A DNA stretch of 64,000 nt from Bradyrhizobium erythrophlei (GTDB taxonomy: Bacteria > Pseudomonadota > Alphaproteobacteria > Rhizobiales > Xanthobacteraceae). The stretch spans positions 2,717,501-2,781,500 of the forward strand of contig FSRD01000001.1 in assembly GCA_900129675.1 (NCBI GenBank), given 5' to 3'. The position numbers were made by a program, and so were the translations under genes. This document shows, in pieces, positions 1 through 9,265 of this stretch (positions within the stretch are counted from its first letter, which is position 1; the number at the start of each line of letters is the position of its first letter). The notes under the pieces were generated by a model. The model had not been told where the DNA came from. It saw only the letters and a list, made by a program, of their open reading frames with translations, and did not search any database.

Positions 1-204
1 GGCGATCAGTCCGCCGTGAATCAGGCCGCGCCCGTTGGTGTGCGGCCTCGCCAGCCGCAGCCCGATGATCACCGCCTTGTCCGTCCGCTTCGAATAAAGC
101 GGCTCCCAGGGGTCGGTGAGCGGGCTTTTCCTGAAGTGAGGTTCAAAGCCCAAGGGAATGTCAGTCAAGGGAACGTCAGCGATGACGGGCGTGTCGGTTG
201 TCAT
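1..204 (-). CDS. PaaI-family (hotdog) thioesterase, N-terminal part only
   Basis: The gene starts at the ATG whose complement lies at 202-204 and runs off the left edge, so only 68 codons are visible. The translation ends in NGRGLIHGGLIA, the HGG segment typical of PaaI-type hotdog acyl-CoA thioesterases, preceded by a SPLTDPWEPLY stretch usual in these proteins. The family hydrolyses (often aromatic) acyl-CoA esters. Its position upstream of pobA, in the same direction, fits a role in aromatic catabolism, but the substrate cannot be read from this fragment. The family assignment is fairly secure; the function is inference. Confidence 0.72.
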   Translation of the reverse strand, partial: MTTDTPVIADVPLTDIPLGFEPHFRKSPLTDPWEPLYSKRTDKAVIIGLRLARPHTNGRGLIHGGLIA

Positions 205-327
205 GAGCGGCTCGCGTGTTGGCGGTACATGCGCCATTGAACGCGATCCCGGTAACGGTTTCACCGCCTACAAAGTTTTAAACGGGATTTCGGCGGGTGT
301 TTGAAAACGAGATCACGGTCCCCCGCC

Positions 328-411
328 GTCATTGCGAGCGAGGCGAAGCAATCCATCCCGCCACGCAAAGAAAGAATGGATTGCTTCGTCGCTAACGCTC
401 CTCGCAATGAC
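328..411. repeat. Palindromic intergenic repeat, family R1
   Basis: The outer arms GTCATTGCGAG and CTCGCAATGAC are exact reverse complements. Inner arms AAGCAATCCAT and ATGGATTGCTT pair as well. The same arms recur at 15226-15344, 24956-25085 and 48589-48699. It lies between pobA and the thioesterase gene, both on the minus strand, and could form a long hairpin in the transcript. Confidence 0.85.
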
Positions 412-441
412 GACAGTGCATGTTGGAGTCGCGCAGAATAG

Positions 442-1629
<1,188 letters not shown>

Positions 1630-1681
1630 TTATAGGCTTGAACTTGACCGGCTTGCGGGCTGTCGTCAGCTTGCCATGATG

Positions 1682-1696
1682 ATTATATCATATAAC
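1682..1696. promoter_or_regulatory. Candidate MarR-type operator, site A
   Basis: ATTATATCATATAAC on the plus strand reads GTTATA-TGA-TATAAT on the minus strand, an inverted repeat in an AT-rich island between pobA and the TRAP operon. The same 15-bp pattern occurs at 15376-15390 and twice at 24324-24354. It lies about 45 bp upstream of the TRAP binding-protein start. Binding by the MarR protein encoded at 24410 is inference. Confidence 0.6.
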
Positions 1697-1739
1697 AATA
1701 ATTGCAAAAGGCCGTCAAAGGCCTGACCTGAGGGAGAAA

Positions 1740-2762
1740 ATGTCGATGAGGAAGACGTTCTTGGCGTTGCTGCTGGCCGCCAGCGTGACGCCCGCGCTGG
1801 CGCAGGAGAAAACCTTCGAGCTGAAGCTGTCGCACTGGGTACCGGCGTCGCACCCGCTGCAAAAGGCGCTGGAAGACTGGGGAGCCGCGGTCGAGAAGGC
1901 ATCCGGCGGCACCATCAAGTCCAAGGTCTTCCCCGCCCAGCAGCTCGGCAAGGCGTTCGACCATTATGACATGGCGCGCGACGGCATCGCCGACGTCACC
2001 TACATCAATCCGGGCTATCAGCCTGGCCGCTTCCCGATCATCGGCGCCGGCGAGTTGCCGTTCCTGATGTCGGACGCCAAGGGCGGCTCGATGGCGCTCG
2101 ACGCCTGGTACCGGAAATATGCCGAGAAGGAGATGAAGGACGTCAAGTTCTGCCTGGCCTTCATCCATTCGCCCTCGTCGTTCCACTCCCGGACTAAGAA
2201 AATCGTCGTGCCCGACGACGTCAAAGGCATGAAGATCCGCCCCGCCCACGCCACGATGGCGACGTTCATCACCCAGCTCGGCGGCACCAACGTGCAATCC
2301 TCCGCGCCGGAGGTCCGCGACATCATCGAGCGCGGCGTCGCTGACGCCGTCACCTTCCCCTGGGGGTCGCTGGTGCTGTTCGGCATCGACAAGGTGACGA
2401 AGTATCACATGGATGCGCCGCTCTACGTCACCACCTTCGCCTTTGTCGTGAACAAGGACAAATACAACCAGATGTCCGACCGCCAGAAAAAGGCGATCGA
2501 CGACAATTGCAACACCGAAGCCGCCGGCCGCGTCGGCGAGCCCTGGGGCAAATTCGAAGACGCCGGTATCGAGAAGGTCAGGGCCGAGGAAGGTCACGAG
2601 ATCTACAAGCTTACGCCGGACCAGACCGCACTGTGGAAGAAGGCCGCCGAGCCGCTGGTCAAGAGCTGGGGCGATGGCGTGAAAAAGACCGGCGTCGATC
2701 CGGATGCCGCGATGGCCGAACTTCGCGCGTCGCTGACCAAATACGACGCGCTCGCGCCGTAG
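1740..2762 (+). CDS. tarP: TRAP transporter periplasmic binding protein (TarP-like)
   Basis: This is a DctP-family periplasmic solute receptor of a tripartite ATP-independent transporter. The 340-residue product has a signal peptide ending ALAQ (about residues 1-21) and the family core LKLSHWVPASHPLQ, followed by the conserved central region GMKIRPAHATMATFITQLGG. The ATG follows AGGGAG by five bases. It opens an operon with the small and large permease subunits and a DUF3237 gene. The tar name rests on context: in R. palustris, as I recall, TarPQM takes up p-coumarate-type aromatics and its genes sit beside the cou genes. Here the operon adjoins pobA and shares an operator motif with the hydroxycinnamate operon. 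The TRAP family call is certain; the substrate is inferred. Confidence 0.88.
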   Translation: MSMRKTFLALLLAASVTPALAQEKTFELKLSHWVPASHPLQKALEDWGAAVEKASGGTIKSKVFPAQQLGKAFDHYDMARDGIADVTYINPGYQPGRFPIIGAGELPFLMSDAKGGSMALDAWYRKYAEKEMKDVKFCLAFIHSPSSFHSRTKKIVVPDDVKGMKIRPAHATMATFITQLGGTNVQSSAPEVRDIIERGVADAVTFPWGSLVLFGIDKVTKYHMDAPLYVTTFAFVVNKDKYNQMSDRQKKAIDDNCNTEAAGRVGEPWGKFEDAGIEKVRAEEGHEIYKLTPDQTALWKKAAEPLVKSWGDGVKKTGVDPDAAMAELRASLTKYDALAP

Positions 2763-2770
2763 CGACGCTC

Positions 2771-2954
2771 CTCTCCCTCTCCCGCTTGCGGGGGAGGGCC
2801 GGGGTGGGGGTGCCGCCGCGAATCACACTGCCCGTGTTGAGAGAGCTTCCCCCACCCGCCGCGCTCTTCGAGCGCCATAGCCGAAGCTTCGCTTCGGTGT
2901 TCTTGTCTAAAACGGCCGCCGAAGGCGGCCTATGCTCCCCCGCAAGCGGGAGAG
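2771..2954. repeat. Intergenic repeat, family R4, within the TRAP operon
   Basis: It begins CCCTCTCCCGCTTGCGGGGG and ends with the complementary CCCCCGCAAGCGGGAGAGG. Related copies occur at 42857-43009 and 47908-48052. It separates the binding-protein and small-permease genes by about 250 bp and could form a stem that lowers expression of the downstream permease genes relative to the binding protein. Confidence 0.8.
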
Positions 2955-3010
2955 GTGGACGTGCCAGGCTTCCTCGACCAAATGATGTTAAGCAACAGGA
3001 TGTTCGGGAC

Positions 3011-3520
3011 ATGAATCGTGCGTCTATGGATCGCTTTATCGACACGATCGAATGGATCGCCGCCGGCTTCGTCGGCATCGTGGCGCTCAACATCTTCATC
3101 GCGGTGATCCTGCGCAATACGCTCAACTACGCGATCCCGGACTCCTTCGATATCGGGCGCATGCTGCTCGGCATCCTGATCTTCTGGGGCATCGCCGCCA
3201 CCAGCTATCGCGGCGGCCACATCACCGTCGATCTGATCTGGGCCAATGTCAGCCCGAAATACCAGCGCTGGATCGACGTGTTCGCGACGCTGGTGCTGCT
3301 GTTCGTGGTGACGGTGCAGACCTGGACGCTGTTCGACAAGGTGCGCGGCACCTATTACGACAACGTCCTCACCTTCGAGATGCACATGCCGACCTGGCCG
3401 TTCTTCGCCGTCGCCTGGGCCGGCGACGTCTCCGCGGTGCTGCTGATCGCGATCCGCACCTACCGGCTGATTTTCTACCCGGATCTGATGCACGATCCAA
3501 AGATCAAGACCGTGGAGTAG
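3011..3520 (+). CDS. tarQ: TRAP transporter small permease (TarQ-like)
   Basis: This is the DctQ-type subunit of the TRAP transporter: a small inner-membrane protein with four predicted helices that helps couple the periplasmic receptor to the large permease. The 169-residue product shows hydrophobic segments at about 13-33, 48-66, 89-108 and 133-152, with the family hallmark RGGHITVDL after helix 2. The ATG at 3011 was chosen because coding sequence upstream is repeat DNA; a second ATG five codons later is possible. It is followed five bases downstream by the large permease. Confidence 0.9.
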   Translation: MNRASMDRFIDTIEWIAAGFVGIVALNIFIAVILRNTLNYAIPDSFDIGRMLLGILIFWGIAATSYRGGHITVDLIWANVSPKYQRWIDVFATLVLLFVVTVQTWTLFDKVRGTYYDNVLTFEMHMPTWPFFAVAWAGDVSAVLLIAIRTYRLIFYPDLMHDPKIKTVE

Positions 3521-3525
3521 GCGGC

Positions 3526-4851
3526 ATGAGCACCGACGCCGTCGCCGTTCTCGGCTTCATCGCCCTGTTCACCCTGATGCTGCTGCGCGTGCCGGTCGGC
3601 ATGGCGATGGGCCTCGTCGGCGTCACCGGCTTCGGTTATCTCGTCGGTTTCTCGCCGGCGCTGAAACTGGTCGGCCAGACCTCGATGCGCACGGTGACCG
3701 ACTACACCTTCGGCGTGATTCCCATGTTCCTGCTGATGGGCACCTTGGTCAGCAATTCCGGCATGAGCCGCGAACTGTTCCGCGCAGCCAACGGCTTTGT
3801 CGGACATCTGCGCGGCGGGCTCGGCATCGCCACGGTGGCGGCGTGCGGCGGCTTTGCCGCCATTTGCGGCTCGTCGGTCGCGACCGCCGCGACGTTCTCG
3901 GCCGTCGCCTATCCCGAGATGCGCCGCTTCGGCTATCCGCAGTCCTTTGCCACCGGCGTGATCGCGGCCGGCGGCACGCTGGGGGCGATGCTGCCGCCGT
4001 CCACCGTGCTTGCGGTCTACGGCATCATCACCGAGCAGGACATCGGAAAACTGTTCATCGCCGGCATCATTCCCGGCCTGCTCGCGATGACCATGTACAT
4101 GATCACGATCGCGCTGATCGGATATTTGCGGCCGGGCTTTCTGCCAACCGGCAAGCAAACCAGCTGGCGCGAACGCTTCGCGGGGCTGAAAAATATCTGG
4201 GCGCCGGTGCTGCTGTTCGTGTTCGTGATCGGCGGGCTGTACGGGCTGCCGTTCCTGCCGCGCTTCACCCCGACCGAGGCCGGCGGCGTCGGCGCCACCG
4301 GTGCGTTCCTGATCGGCCTGCTCACCGGACGGCTCGACAAGGAAAAAATCCTCAATTCGCTGCTGCAGGCGACCCGCACCGCGGCCGCAGTCTTCACCGT
4401 GCTGATCGGCGCATTGATCTTTGGATATTTCCTCACGGTGACGCAGACCCCGCAAAAGGTGACGGAGTTTCTGACCGGCCTCGGGCTCGGCGCCTACGGC
4501 GTGCTGGCGCTGATCATGGTGATGTATCTGGTGCTCGGCTGCCTGATGGACGCGATGGCCATGATCATCCTGACGGTGCCGATCATCTTTCCGGTGATCT
4601 CCCATCTCGGCTTCGACCCGATCTGGTTCGGCGTCATCATCGTGATGACGGTTGAGCTTGGCCTGATCCATCCGCCGGTCGGCATGAACGTCTTTGTCAT
4701 CAAGAGCGTGGTCAAGGACGTATCGTTCTCCACGATCTTCAAGGGCGTGCTGCCGTTCGTGGCGACCGACCTCATTCGTCTGGTGATCCTGATCGCCGTT
4801 CCATTGCTGGCGACCTGGCTGCCGCAACGCATGATGTCGGGGGTTCACTAG
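3526..4851 (+). CDS. tarM: TRAP transporter large permease (TarM-like)
   Basis: This is the DctM-type subunit, the ion-coupled transport channel in the inner membrane. The product has 441 residues, many hydrophobic helices, and family segments such as LLRVPVGMAMGLVG near the N-terminus, GAMLPPSTVLAVYG in the middle and LGLIHPPVGMNVFVI near the C-terminus. It starts five bases after the small subunit's stop codon. Together the three genes make a complete sodium- or proton-driven uptake system, probably for aromatic or other carboxylates given the neighbouring pobA. Confidence 0.93.
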   Translation: MSTDAVAVLGFIALFTLMLLRVPVGMAMGLVGVTGFGYLVGFSPALKLVGQTSMRTVTDYTFGVIPMFLLMGTLVSNSGMSRELFRAANGFVGHLRGGLGIATVAACGGFAAICGSSVATAATFSAVAYPEMRRFGYPQSFATGVIAAGGTLGAMLPPSTVLAVYGIITEQDIGKLFIAGIIPGLLAMTMYMITIALIGYLRPGFLPTGKQTSWRERFAGLKNIWAPVLLFVFVIGGLYGLPFLPRFTPTEAGGVGATGAFLIGLLTGRLDKEKILNSLLQATRTAAAVFTVLIGALIFGYFLTVTQTPQKVTEFLTGLGLGAYGVLALIMVMYLVLGCLMDAMAMIILTVPIIFPVISHLGFDPIWFGVIIVMTVELGLIHPPVGMNVFVIKSVVKDVSFSTIFKGVLPFVATDLIRLVILIAVPLLATWLPQRMMSGVH

Positions 4852-4855
4852 CGCG

Positions 4856-5317
4856 ATGACGCCGGTGCTCGAGACCAGATACGTCTTCACCATCACCGCG
4901 CGGATCGGCGAGGTGACGACCGCCGGCGAGACCGGTCATGGCGTCCGCCGGATCATCCCGATTACCGGCGGCGAGGTGAAGGGAGAAGGCATCAACGGAA
5001 AAGTCTGCGCGTTCGGTGCGGATTTTCAGATCATCCGGCCGAACGAATTGATCGAGCTCGAAGCCAGATACGCCTTCGAGACCGACGACGGCGCGGTGGT
5101 CTATGTCGAGAACAAGGGCATTCGTTTCGGGCCGATCGACCTGTTGCAGAAGCTCAAGCGCGGCGAGCCGGTGGATCCAAAGCTGATCTATTGCCGCACC
5201 GTGCCGAAATTCGAGACCGGGGCCGAAAAATACCGCTGGCTGATGGAAAACCTGTTCGTGGCGTCAGCCGCCCGCCACGCCGACCGCGTCGTTATCGACG
5301 TGCATCAGGTGCTGTGA
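4856..5317 (+). CDS. DUF3237 family protein
   Basis: The 153-residue cytoplasmic-type protein has no signal peptide. It matches the DUF3237 (UPF0311) pattern: an N-terminal beta-rich segment starting LETRYVFTITARIGE, GGEVKGEGINGKV in the middle, and the C-terminal RTVPKFETGAEKYRWLMENLFVASAAR. It begins four bases after tarM ends, so it is almost certainly co-transcribed with the TRAP genes. Members often sit in aromatic or dicarboxylate catabolic operons, but I know of no established activity. Confidence 0.85.
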   Translation: MTPVLETRYVFTITARIGEVTTAGETGHGVRRIIPITGGEVKGEGINGKVCAFGADFQIIRPNELIELEARYAFETDDGAVVYVENKGIRFGPIDLLQKLKRGEPVDPKLIYCRTVPKFETGAEKYRWLMENLFVASAARHADRVVIDVHQVL

Positions 5318-5617
5318 GTTTCTGGCTCGGCGCCCTGGTTGCCTCCCGACTGAAGTGCGCACGAAGTTGGCATCACCGACCCGCGGCTCGCGAAACGAGC
5401 AAGGGATCGCCGCTCGAACCCGCCGCGTTCGCCAGTTGCAGGCTTCTTCGTTGAACGAGCCGACGATTTCGACGCGACATCCCTTTTTGACCGGCCGGCA
5501 CCCCGCACATGGCAGACGATCTGGCCCGAGCCTCTTGCGGCAGATCGCGCCGGCCTGTCCCAACGCATGGCGGCATACGCCATTGATGCGCGATGACAAG
5601 CGGCGAAGGCCGTCAGC
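5318..5617. other. Intergenic stretch, no gene recognised
   Basis: Several overlapping open frames exist on both strands here, but none has a convincing ribosome-binding site, recognisable protein features or consistent codon use. I see nothing assignable until the FixK-like box at 5618. Confidence 0.5.
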
Positions 5618-5631
5618 TTGACATAGATCAA
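5618..5631. promoter_or_regulatory. FixK/FNR-type box
   Basis: TTGA-CATAGA-TCAA matches the TTGA-N6-TCAA consensus of FNR/FixK activators. It is centred about 55 bp upstream of the ATG at 5680, which would place a transcription start about 40 bp downstream of the box and just before the gene. A second box of this type is at 8134-8147. Confidence 0.55.
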
Positions 5632-5679
5632 GCCGTTGATTGTGGCGATTGCCTTTGCTCTCGACGAATGGAGGTCCCG

Positions 5680-5886
5680 ATGTTGGAAGCAACGGATGTC
5701 ATAATGGCTGCCATTCGTTCGGCCTTTGACAGCTACCCGAAAGAAGGCGATCCGGAGTGGAGAAGCCCCAACTGGATCATGCCGGAGGAATGCGCGCACC
5801 TGACCAGGGTGATAATGCGGGAACTGGACGCTGGGGGCTTCCAGATCGTGAAGAAACCAGCTGACGCCCAGCCGCCGCGATCTTGA
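5680..5886 (+). CDS. Small hypothetical protein, 68 aa
   Basis: The ATG at 5680 follows GGAGG with a five-base spacer, a strong ribosome-binding site, so it is preferred over the upstream in-frame starts. The product begins MLEATDVIMAAIRSAF and contains PEWRSPNWIMPEECAHLTRVIMRELDAGGFQIV, which resembles a small soluble alpha-helical domain. I recognise no family. The FixK/FNR-like box upstream suggests induction at low oxygen. The gene is isolated, followed by about 145 bp and then an IS-interrupted membrane-protein gene. Confidence 0.65.
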   Translation: MLEATDVIMAAIRSAFDSYPKEGDPEWRSPNWIMPEECAHLTRVIMRELDAGGFQIVKKPADAQPPRS

Positions 5887-6284
5887 CGGTTGTGTCAGCC
5901 GGTTAATGCGCAATCTACCGATGCACGTCCGCTCTTCGGCACTCGATGCATCGCATCCAGGCCAGGCCGGCACGATCCAACGCGACGCCTCATCCACGAC
6001 AGTGTCTCAAACGTCCCGTGGGAGTTTCGCGATGATTCCGAGCCAACCGAGTTTGACGGGCGCCTATCTGAGAACCCCAAGGGCCGCAGCCTTCGCGGGT
6101 ATCATATTTTCGGTGCTGTTGTTCGCCGTGTTCGGGCTCATGCGGCTTTCGGTGCCGTCTGATCCCTTTGAGCCGGGTGCCTGGCTCGCGGAGGATACGA
6201 CATATGTGGCGCTCGCCATGAACCTTGTGCCTTTCGCGGGGGTAGCCTTTCTTTGGTTCGTGGGAGTGCTTCGTGACAGACTTG

Positions 6285-7607
6285 GGCCTCGCCCACGAAT
6301 AAGTGAATCTGCGTTTATTGGCGGTTTCATGTGGTGGGATTCCCCCACGGGCATGATGCTTGTAGCATATCGGTGTGATTGATGAATCGGCCATCCGCCA
6401 GCGATTTGAGGCGCTCGATCCTTTGCTGGACGAACGCGGACGGCGGCGTTTTGTGGCGGCGGAGGCGTTGACGGCGGGTCACGGAGGCATCGTCGCAGTG
6501 TCGCGGGCCACTGGGGTAGCTCGCAGCACAATTGGGCGCGCGCTCGAGGAATTGCGCAGTGGCGAGCACCCTGATCCAGAACGGATCCGCAGGCCGGGTG
6601 GTGGACGTAAGCCCCTGATTACGACGGATCCGCGTCTTCTCGATGATCTGCGCTCACTGGTCGAGCCGGCGACGCGAGGTGATCCGCAATCGCCGATGTT
6701 GTGGACCTCGAAGAGCTTGCGCAAGCTTACCGAGGGCTTGGGCCGCATGGGCCATACGATCGGCCGCACCCTGGTCAGCAAGCTGTTGCACCAGCTCGAC
6801 TATAGTTTGCAGGCCAACCGCAAGACGCGAGAGGGATCGAACCATATCGATCGCGATGCCCAATTCCACTACATCAACGATCGCGTCAAAGAGGCGCTTG
6901 CCTCCGGCAACCCGGCGATCTCCGTCGATACCAAGAAGAAGGAGTTGGTTGGCGATTTCAAAAACGGCGGACGGGAATGGCGGCCGAAGGGTTCACCCGA
7001 AGAAGTGCGCGTCCACGACTTCGTCATTCCCGAACTCGGGCGAGCCGTGCCCTATGGCATCTACGACATTGCCGGCAACACCGGCTGGGTCAGTGTCGGC
7101 ATCGACCATGACACCGCGGCTTTCGCAACCAACGCCATTCGAAGCTGGTGGCAATCGATGGGCCGGGAGCGCTATCCCATGGCTAAAAGCCTGCTGATCA
7201 CTGCCGATGGCGGCGGCAGCAACGGCTCACGGGTGCGGCTGTGGAAGCTGGAGCTGCAAAAGCTGGCCGACGAACTCGATATCCCGATCTCCGTCTGTCA
7301 CTTGCCGCCAGGCACCAGCAAGTGGAACAAGATCGAGCATCGCCTCTTCTCCTTCATCACCAGCAACTGGCGTGGAAAGCCGCTGATCAGCCATCAGGTG
7401 ATCGTTCAGCTGATCGGCGCGACAACTACAAAAACCGGTCTCAAGGTCCGTTGCCAGCTCGATCCCACGACCTACCCTGCCGGCATCAAGGTCTCCGACC
7501 ACGAACTCGCCGCCGTGAACATCACCCGCCATGAATTCCACGGCGAATGGAATTATACAATCAGCCCAAAGGCCCGCACCTTGCAGCGTTAGTTTGCGGA
7601 CGATGCC
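6285..7607 (+). mobile_element. ISAzo13-type insertion sequence, 1323 bp
   Basis: The left end GGCCTCGCCCACGAA and the reverse complement of the right end GGCATCGTCCGCAAA agree at 11 of 15 positions and form terminal inverted repeats. Each end is flanked by TTG (6282-6284 and 7608-7610), a 3-bp target duplication. Excising the element with one TTG restores an uninterrupted reading frame across the junction, which fixes the boundaries. It contains one transposase gene. Confidence 0.85.
6375..7592 (+). CDS. ISAzo13-family transposase
   Basis: The 405-residue product opens with a helix-turn-helix region (GGIVAVSRATGVARSTIGRAL, about 37-57). It then has a DDE catalytic core: ISVDTKKKELVGDF (first Asp), LLITADGGGSNGSR (second Asp) and LPPGTSKWNKIEHRLFSFI (Glu). 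It appears full length and intact, so the element may still be mobile. The likely start is GTG at 6375. It fills almost the whole element, leaving about 90 bp at the left end and 15 bp at the right. Confidence 0.92.
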   Translation: MIDESAIRQRFEALDPLLDERGRRRFVAAEALTAGHGGIVAVSRATGVARSTIGRALEELRSGEHPDPERIRRPGGGRKPLITTDPRLLDDLRSLVEPATRGDPQSPMLWTSKSLRKLTEGLGRMGHTIGRTLVSKLLHQLDYSLQANRKTREGSNHIDRDAQFHYINDRVKEALASGNPAISVDTKKKELVGDFKNGGREWRPKGSPEEVRVHDFVIPELGRAVPYGIYDIAGNTGWVSVGIDHDTAAFATNAIRSWWQSMGRERYPMAKSLLITADGGGSNGSRVRLWKLELQKLADELDIPISVCHLPPGTSKWNKIEHRLFSFITSNWRGKPLISHQVIVQLIGATTTKTGLKVRCQLDPTTYPAGIKVSDHELAAVNITRHEFHGEWNYTISPKARTLQR

Positions 7608-8133
7608 TTGGTGCCCGCGAAGACCGATTTTTCGCGACGGTGTTCCTGGGCAGCGGATTTTTGCTGCTGGCTATGCTGTTCGCTGCCGCTGCGGTCGTTG
7701 GCGCGATCATTGTCGCATTCCATGCGGCACCCGAAGCGTTTGTCCACTCCGCCACTTTTCATTTCGGTCGCGGCCTGGCCTACGGGATGATCAACATTTA
7801 CCTGGTCAAGACCGCGGCGGTCTTCATGATCACGACGTCGACCATTGCCATCTACACCCTTCTGACGCCGCGCTGGCTCGCAATCGGGGGATACGTCATT
7901 GCGGTCGTACTCCTGATTGGAAGCTCCTATTTCAGTTGGGGCCTGCTCGTGTTTCCGTTGTGGGTCTTGTTGGTCAGCCCGACCATCCTGCGAGACAGGG
8001 AGGCTGTACCAATTTCGACGGACGGTCTGTCGCCATAGCGCTACTGCATCGCAGCGAAGGTGAGGCTGCCGCTGATGCGGAGGTGTTACGCGAAAAGAGC
8101 AGCGCGGCGACGGTTGGGATCAATGACAGGGGT

Positions 8134-8147
8134 TTGATCTAGGTCAA
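8134..8147. promoter_or_regulatory. FixK/FNR-type box
   Basis: TTGA-TCTAGG-TCAA matches the TTGA-N6-TCAA consensus. Its centre is about 105 bp upstream of the ATG of the glycine-rich exported protein at 8246. That spacing allows an activator-dependent promoter with a leader of about 65 bases. Confidence 0.55.
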
Positions 8148-8245
8148 TTCGGAACCCGGTGGGAGACGAAATTTATCGCCGGGTGCCGATATGCGCGGCA
8201 TCGCATCGAACAATGCACGGCACCCCAAAATAACGGAGGAACGCC

Positions 8246-8740
8246 ATGCTTCGCTACATTCTTGCTGCTGTGGCAGCGCTCGTTCTGGTTAGTGCCAGCC
8301 TCGTTCCCGACGACGCCTTTGCTCGTCGCGGCGGTGGTGGTGGGTTTCGAGGCGGAGGATTTCACGGAGGCGGCATGCGCGCTGGTGGCTTCCACGGCGG
8401 TGGCATGCGCGCGGCTCACTTCCGGGGCGGTGCCGTTCACGCCGGGCGTATTCACGGCGGACGCGGCTATCGCGTCGCAGGAGGTGTTCGGCCGACGCAT
8501 CCGATAGCGGGTCGTCCCGGTCGACCGGGCTATCCTGGTCGTCCGATTGCAGGACGCCCGGGCCGTCCGATTGCGGGTTACCCGGGAGGGTATTATCCGG
8601 GTTGGCGCGGTGCAGCTTATGGTGTAGCCGCCGGCGCCGCAGCAGCGGGAGCCTATGGCTATTACAATAACTACAATAATAACTGCTACTATGACACCTA
8701 CGGCAATTGGCTGTGCCCGCAACGACAGTATCCGTACTGA
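8246..8740 (+). CDS. Glycine-rich exported protein
   Basis: The ATG is preceded by GGAGG eight bases upstream. The 164-residue product has a classical signal peptide (MLRYILAAVAALVLVSASLVP, cleavage near DDAFA). A mature part of low complexity follows: RGGGGGFRGGG, two FHGGGMRA repeats, a GRPGRP/IAGRPGRP repeat block, then a hydrophobic Ala-rich stretch (AAYGVAAGAAAAGAYGYY), an Asn/Tyr-rich segment and a C-terminal CYYDTYGNWLCPQ with two cysteines. Such proteins are secreted or envelope-associated; no biochemical function is known to me. A FixK-like box upstream suggests oxygen-dependent expression. Confidence 0.8.
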   Translation: MLRYILAAVAALVLVSASLVPDDAFARRGGGGGFRGGGFHGGGMRAGGFHGGGMRAAHFRGGAVHAGRIHGGRGYRVAGGVRPTHPIAGRPGRPGYPGRPIAGRPGRPIAGYPGGYYPGWRGAAYGVAAGAAAAGAYGYYNNYNNNCYYDTYGNWLCPQRQYPY

Positions 8741-9047
8741 TGTGCTCATGAGCATGGTGGGACTGCGGCGCAGCAGGGCCTCACCGCCGAGTTCCGCGGT
8801 CTGTCGATTGACCGGTGCTTTGGTGCGCGCGGAACAGGCAGCGCCGCTGCCCTGTTAGCTGCCTGCGAGGACAATGGTGCACGGCAGAAATCCGTGATCT
8901 CATGTACGGGACAGCGCGGTTGTTTGGCTCCGCCTATCCCGAGCGGAACTGCCTCGTCGGAATGCGGGCACACTTCGGCATTGAGGCCGAACGATTTGCG
9001 ACCGCTAACGGCGCGCTTGTCGGTGTGTCTTGAATTGAGGGGTGATC
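8741..9047. other. Intergenic stretch, no gene recognised
   Basis: About 300 bp between the glycine-rich protein gene and the next small gene. Short open frames are present but lack ribosome-binding sites or recognisable sequence. No inverted repeat or terminator is evident by eye. Confidence 0.4.
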
Positions 9048-9221
9048 ATGGCTGAAACCACGAAACTCTCCGTTGAGAAAGCCCTCAAAAAGCTGCGTGA
9101 AAGCGAAGCGAAATCGAAAGACGCGGCGCTTGATGAAAAGTCGGATGCGCTGAATGAAGAAATAAAGCGCATGCGAGCGCAAAGACTGCGGCTCGATCAG
9201 AACCGACCTAAGCGCAGTTGA
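9048..9221 (+). CDS. Small charged helical protein, 57 aa
   Basis: The ATG at 9048 is preceded by GAGGGG with a five-base spacer. The product, starting MAETTKLSVEKALKKLRES and ending QNRPKRS, is almost entirely charged and alpha-helical. It has heptad-like spacing (KALKKLRE, ALNEEIKRMRAQRLRL) that suggests a short coiled coil. It has no signal peptide or membrane segment. I do not recognise a named family. It stands alone, 45 bp before the interrupted DUF4239-like gene. Confidence 0.65.
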   Translation: MAETTKLSVEKALKKLRESEAKSKDAALDEKSDALNEEIKRMRAQRLRLDQNRPKRS

Positions 9222-9265
9222 ACCTGCGCGGGTTGTCATCCCTTATTTCCCCACCGGACTGGTAG

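Larger units (their letters stand above)
6032..8038 (+). pseudogene. Membrane protein gene split by an ISAzo13-type IS
   Basis: The 5' part (6032-6284) and 3' part (7611-8038) are in the same frame. When the IS and one copy of the TTG duplication are removed, they join as RDRLGAREDRFFATVF, giving a 226-residue protein. The start ATG follows GGGAG by seven bases. The restored product has an N-terminal hydrophobic helix (AAFAGIIFSVLLFAVFGLM), a second (YVALAMNLVPFAGVAFLWFV), and after the insertion at least three more (FLLLAMLFAAAAVVGAIIVAF, VFMITTSTIAIYTLL, YVIAVVLLIGSSYF). It is a polytopic inner-membrane protein of unknown role, now interrupted. The C-terminal half retains an open frame but no obvious start signal. 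Confidence 0.85.

Noticed and set aside
3475..4896. Minus-strand open frame of 473 codons
   Set aside because: Antisense of the large TRAP permease; His/Gln/Asp-rich composition with no recognisable domain.
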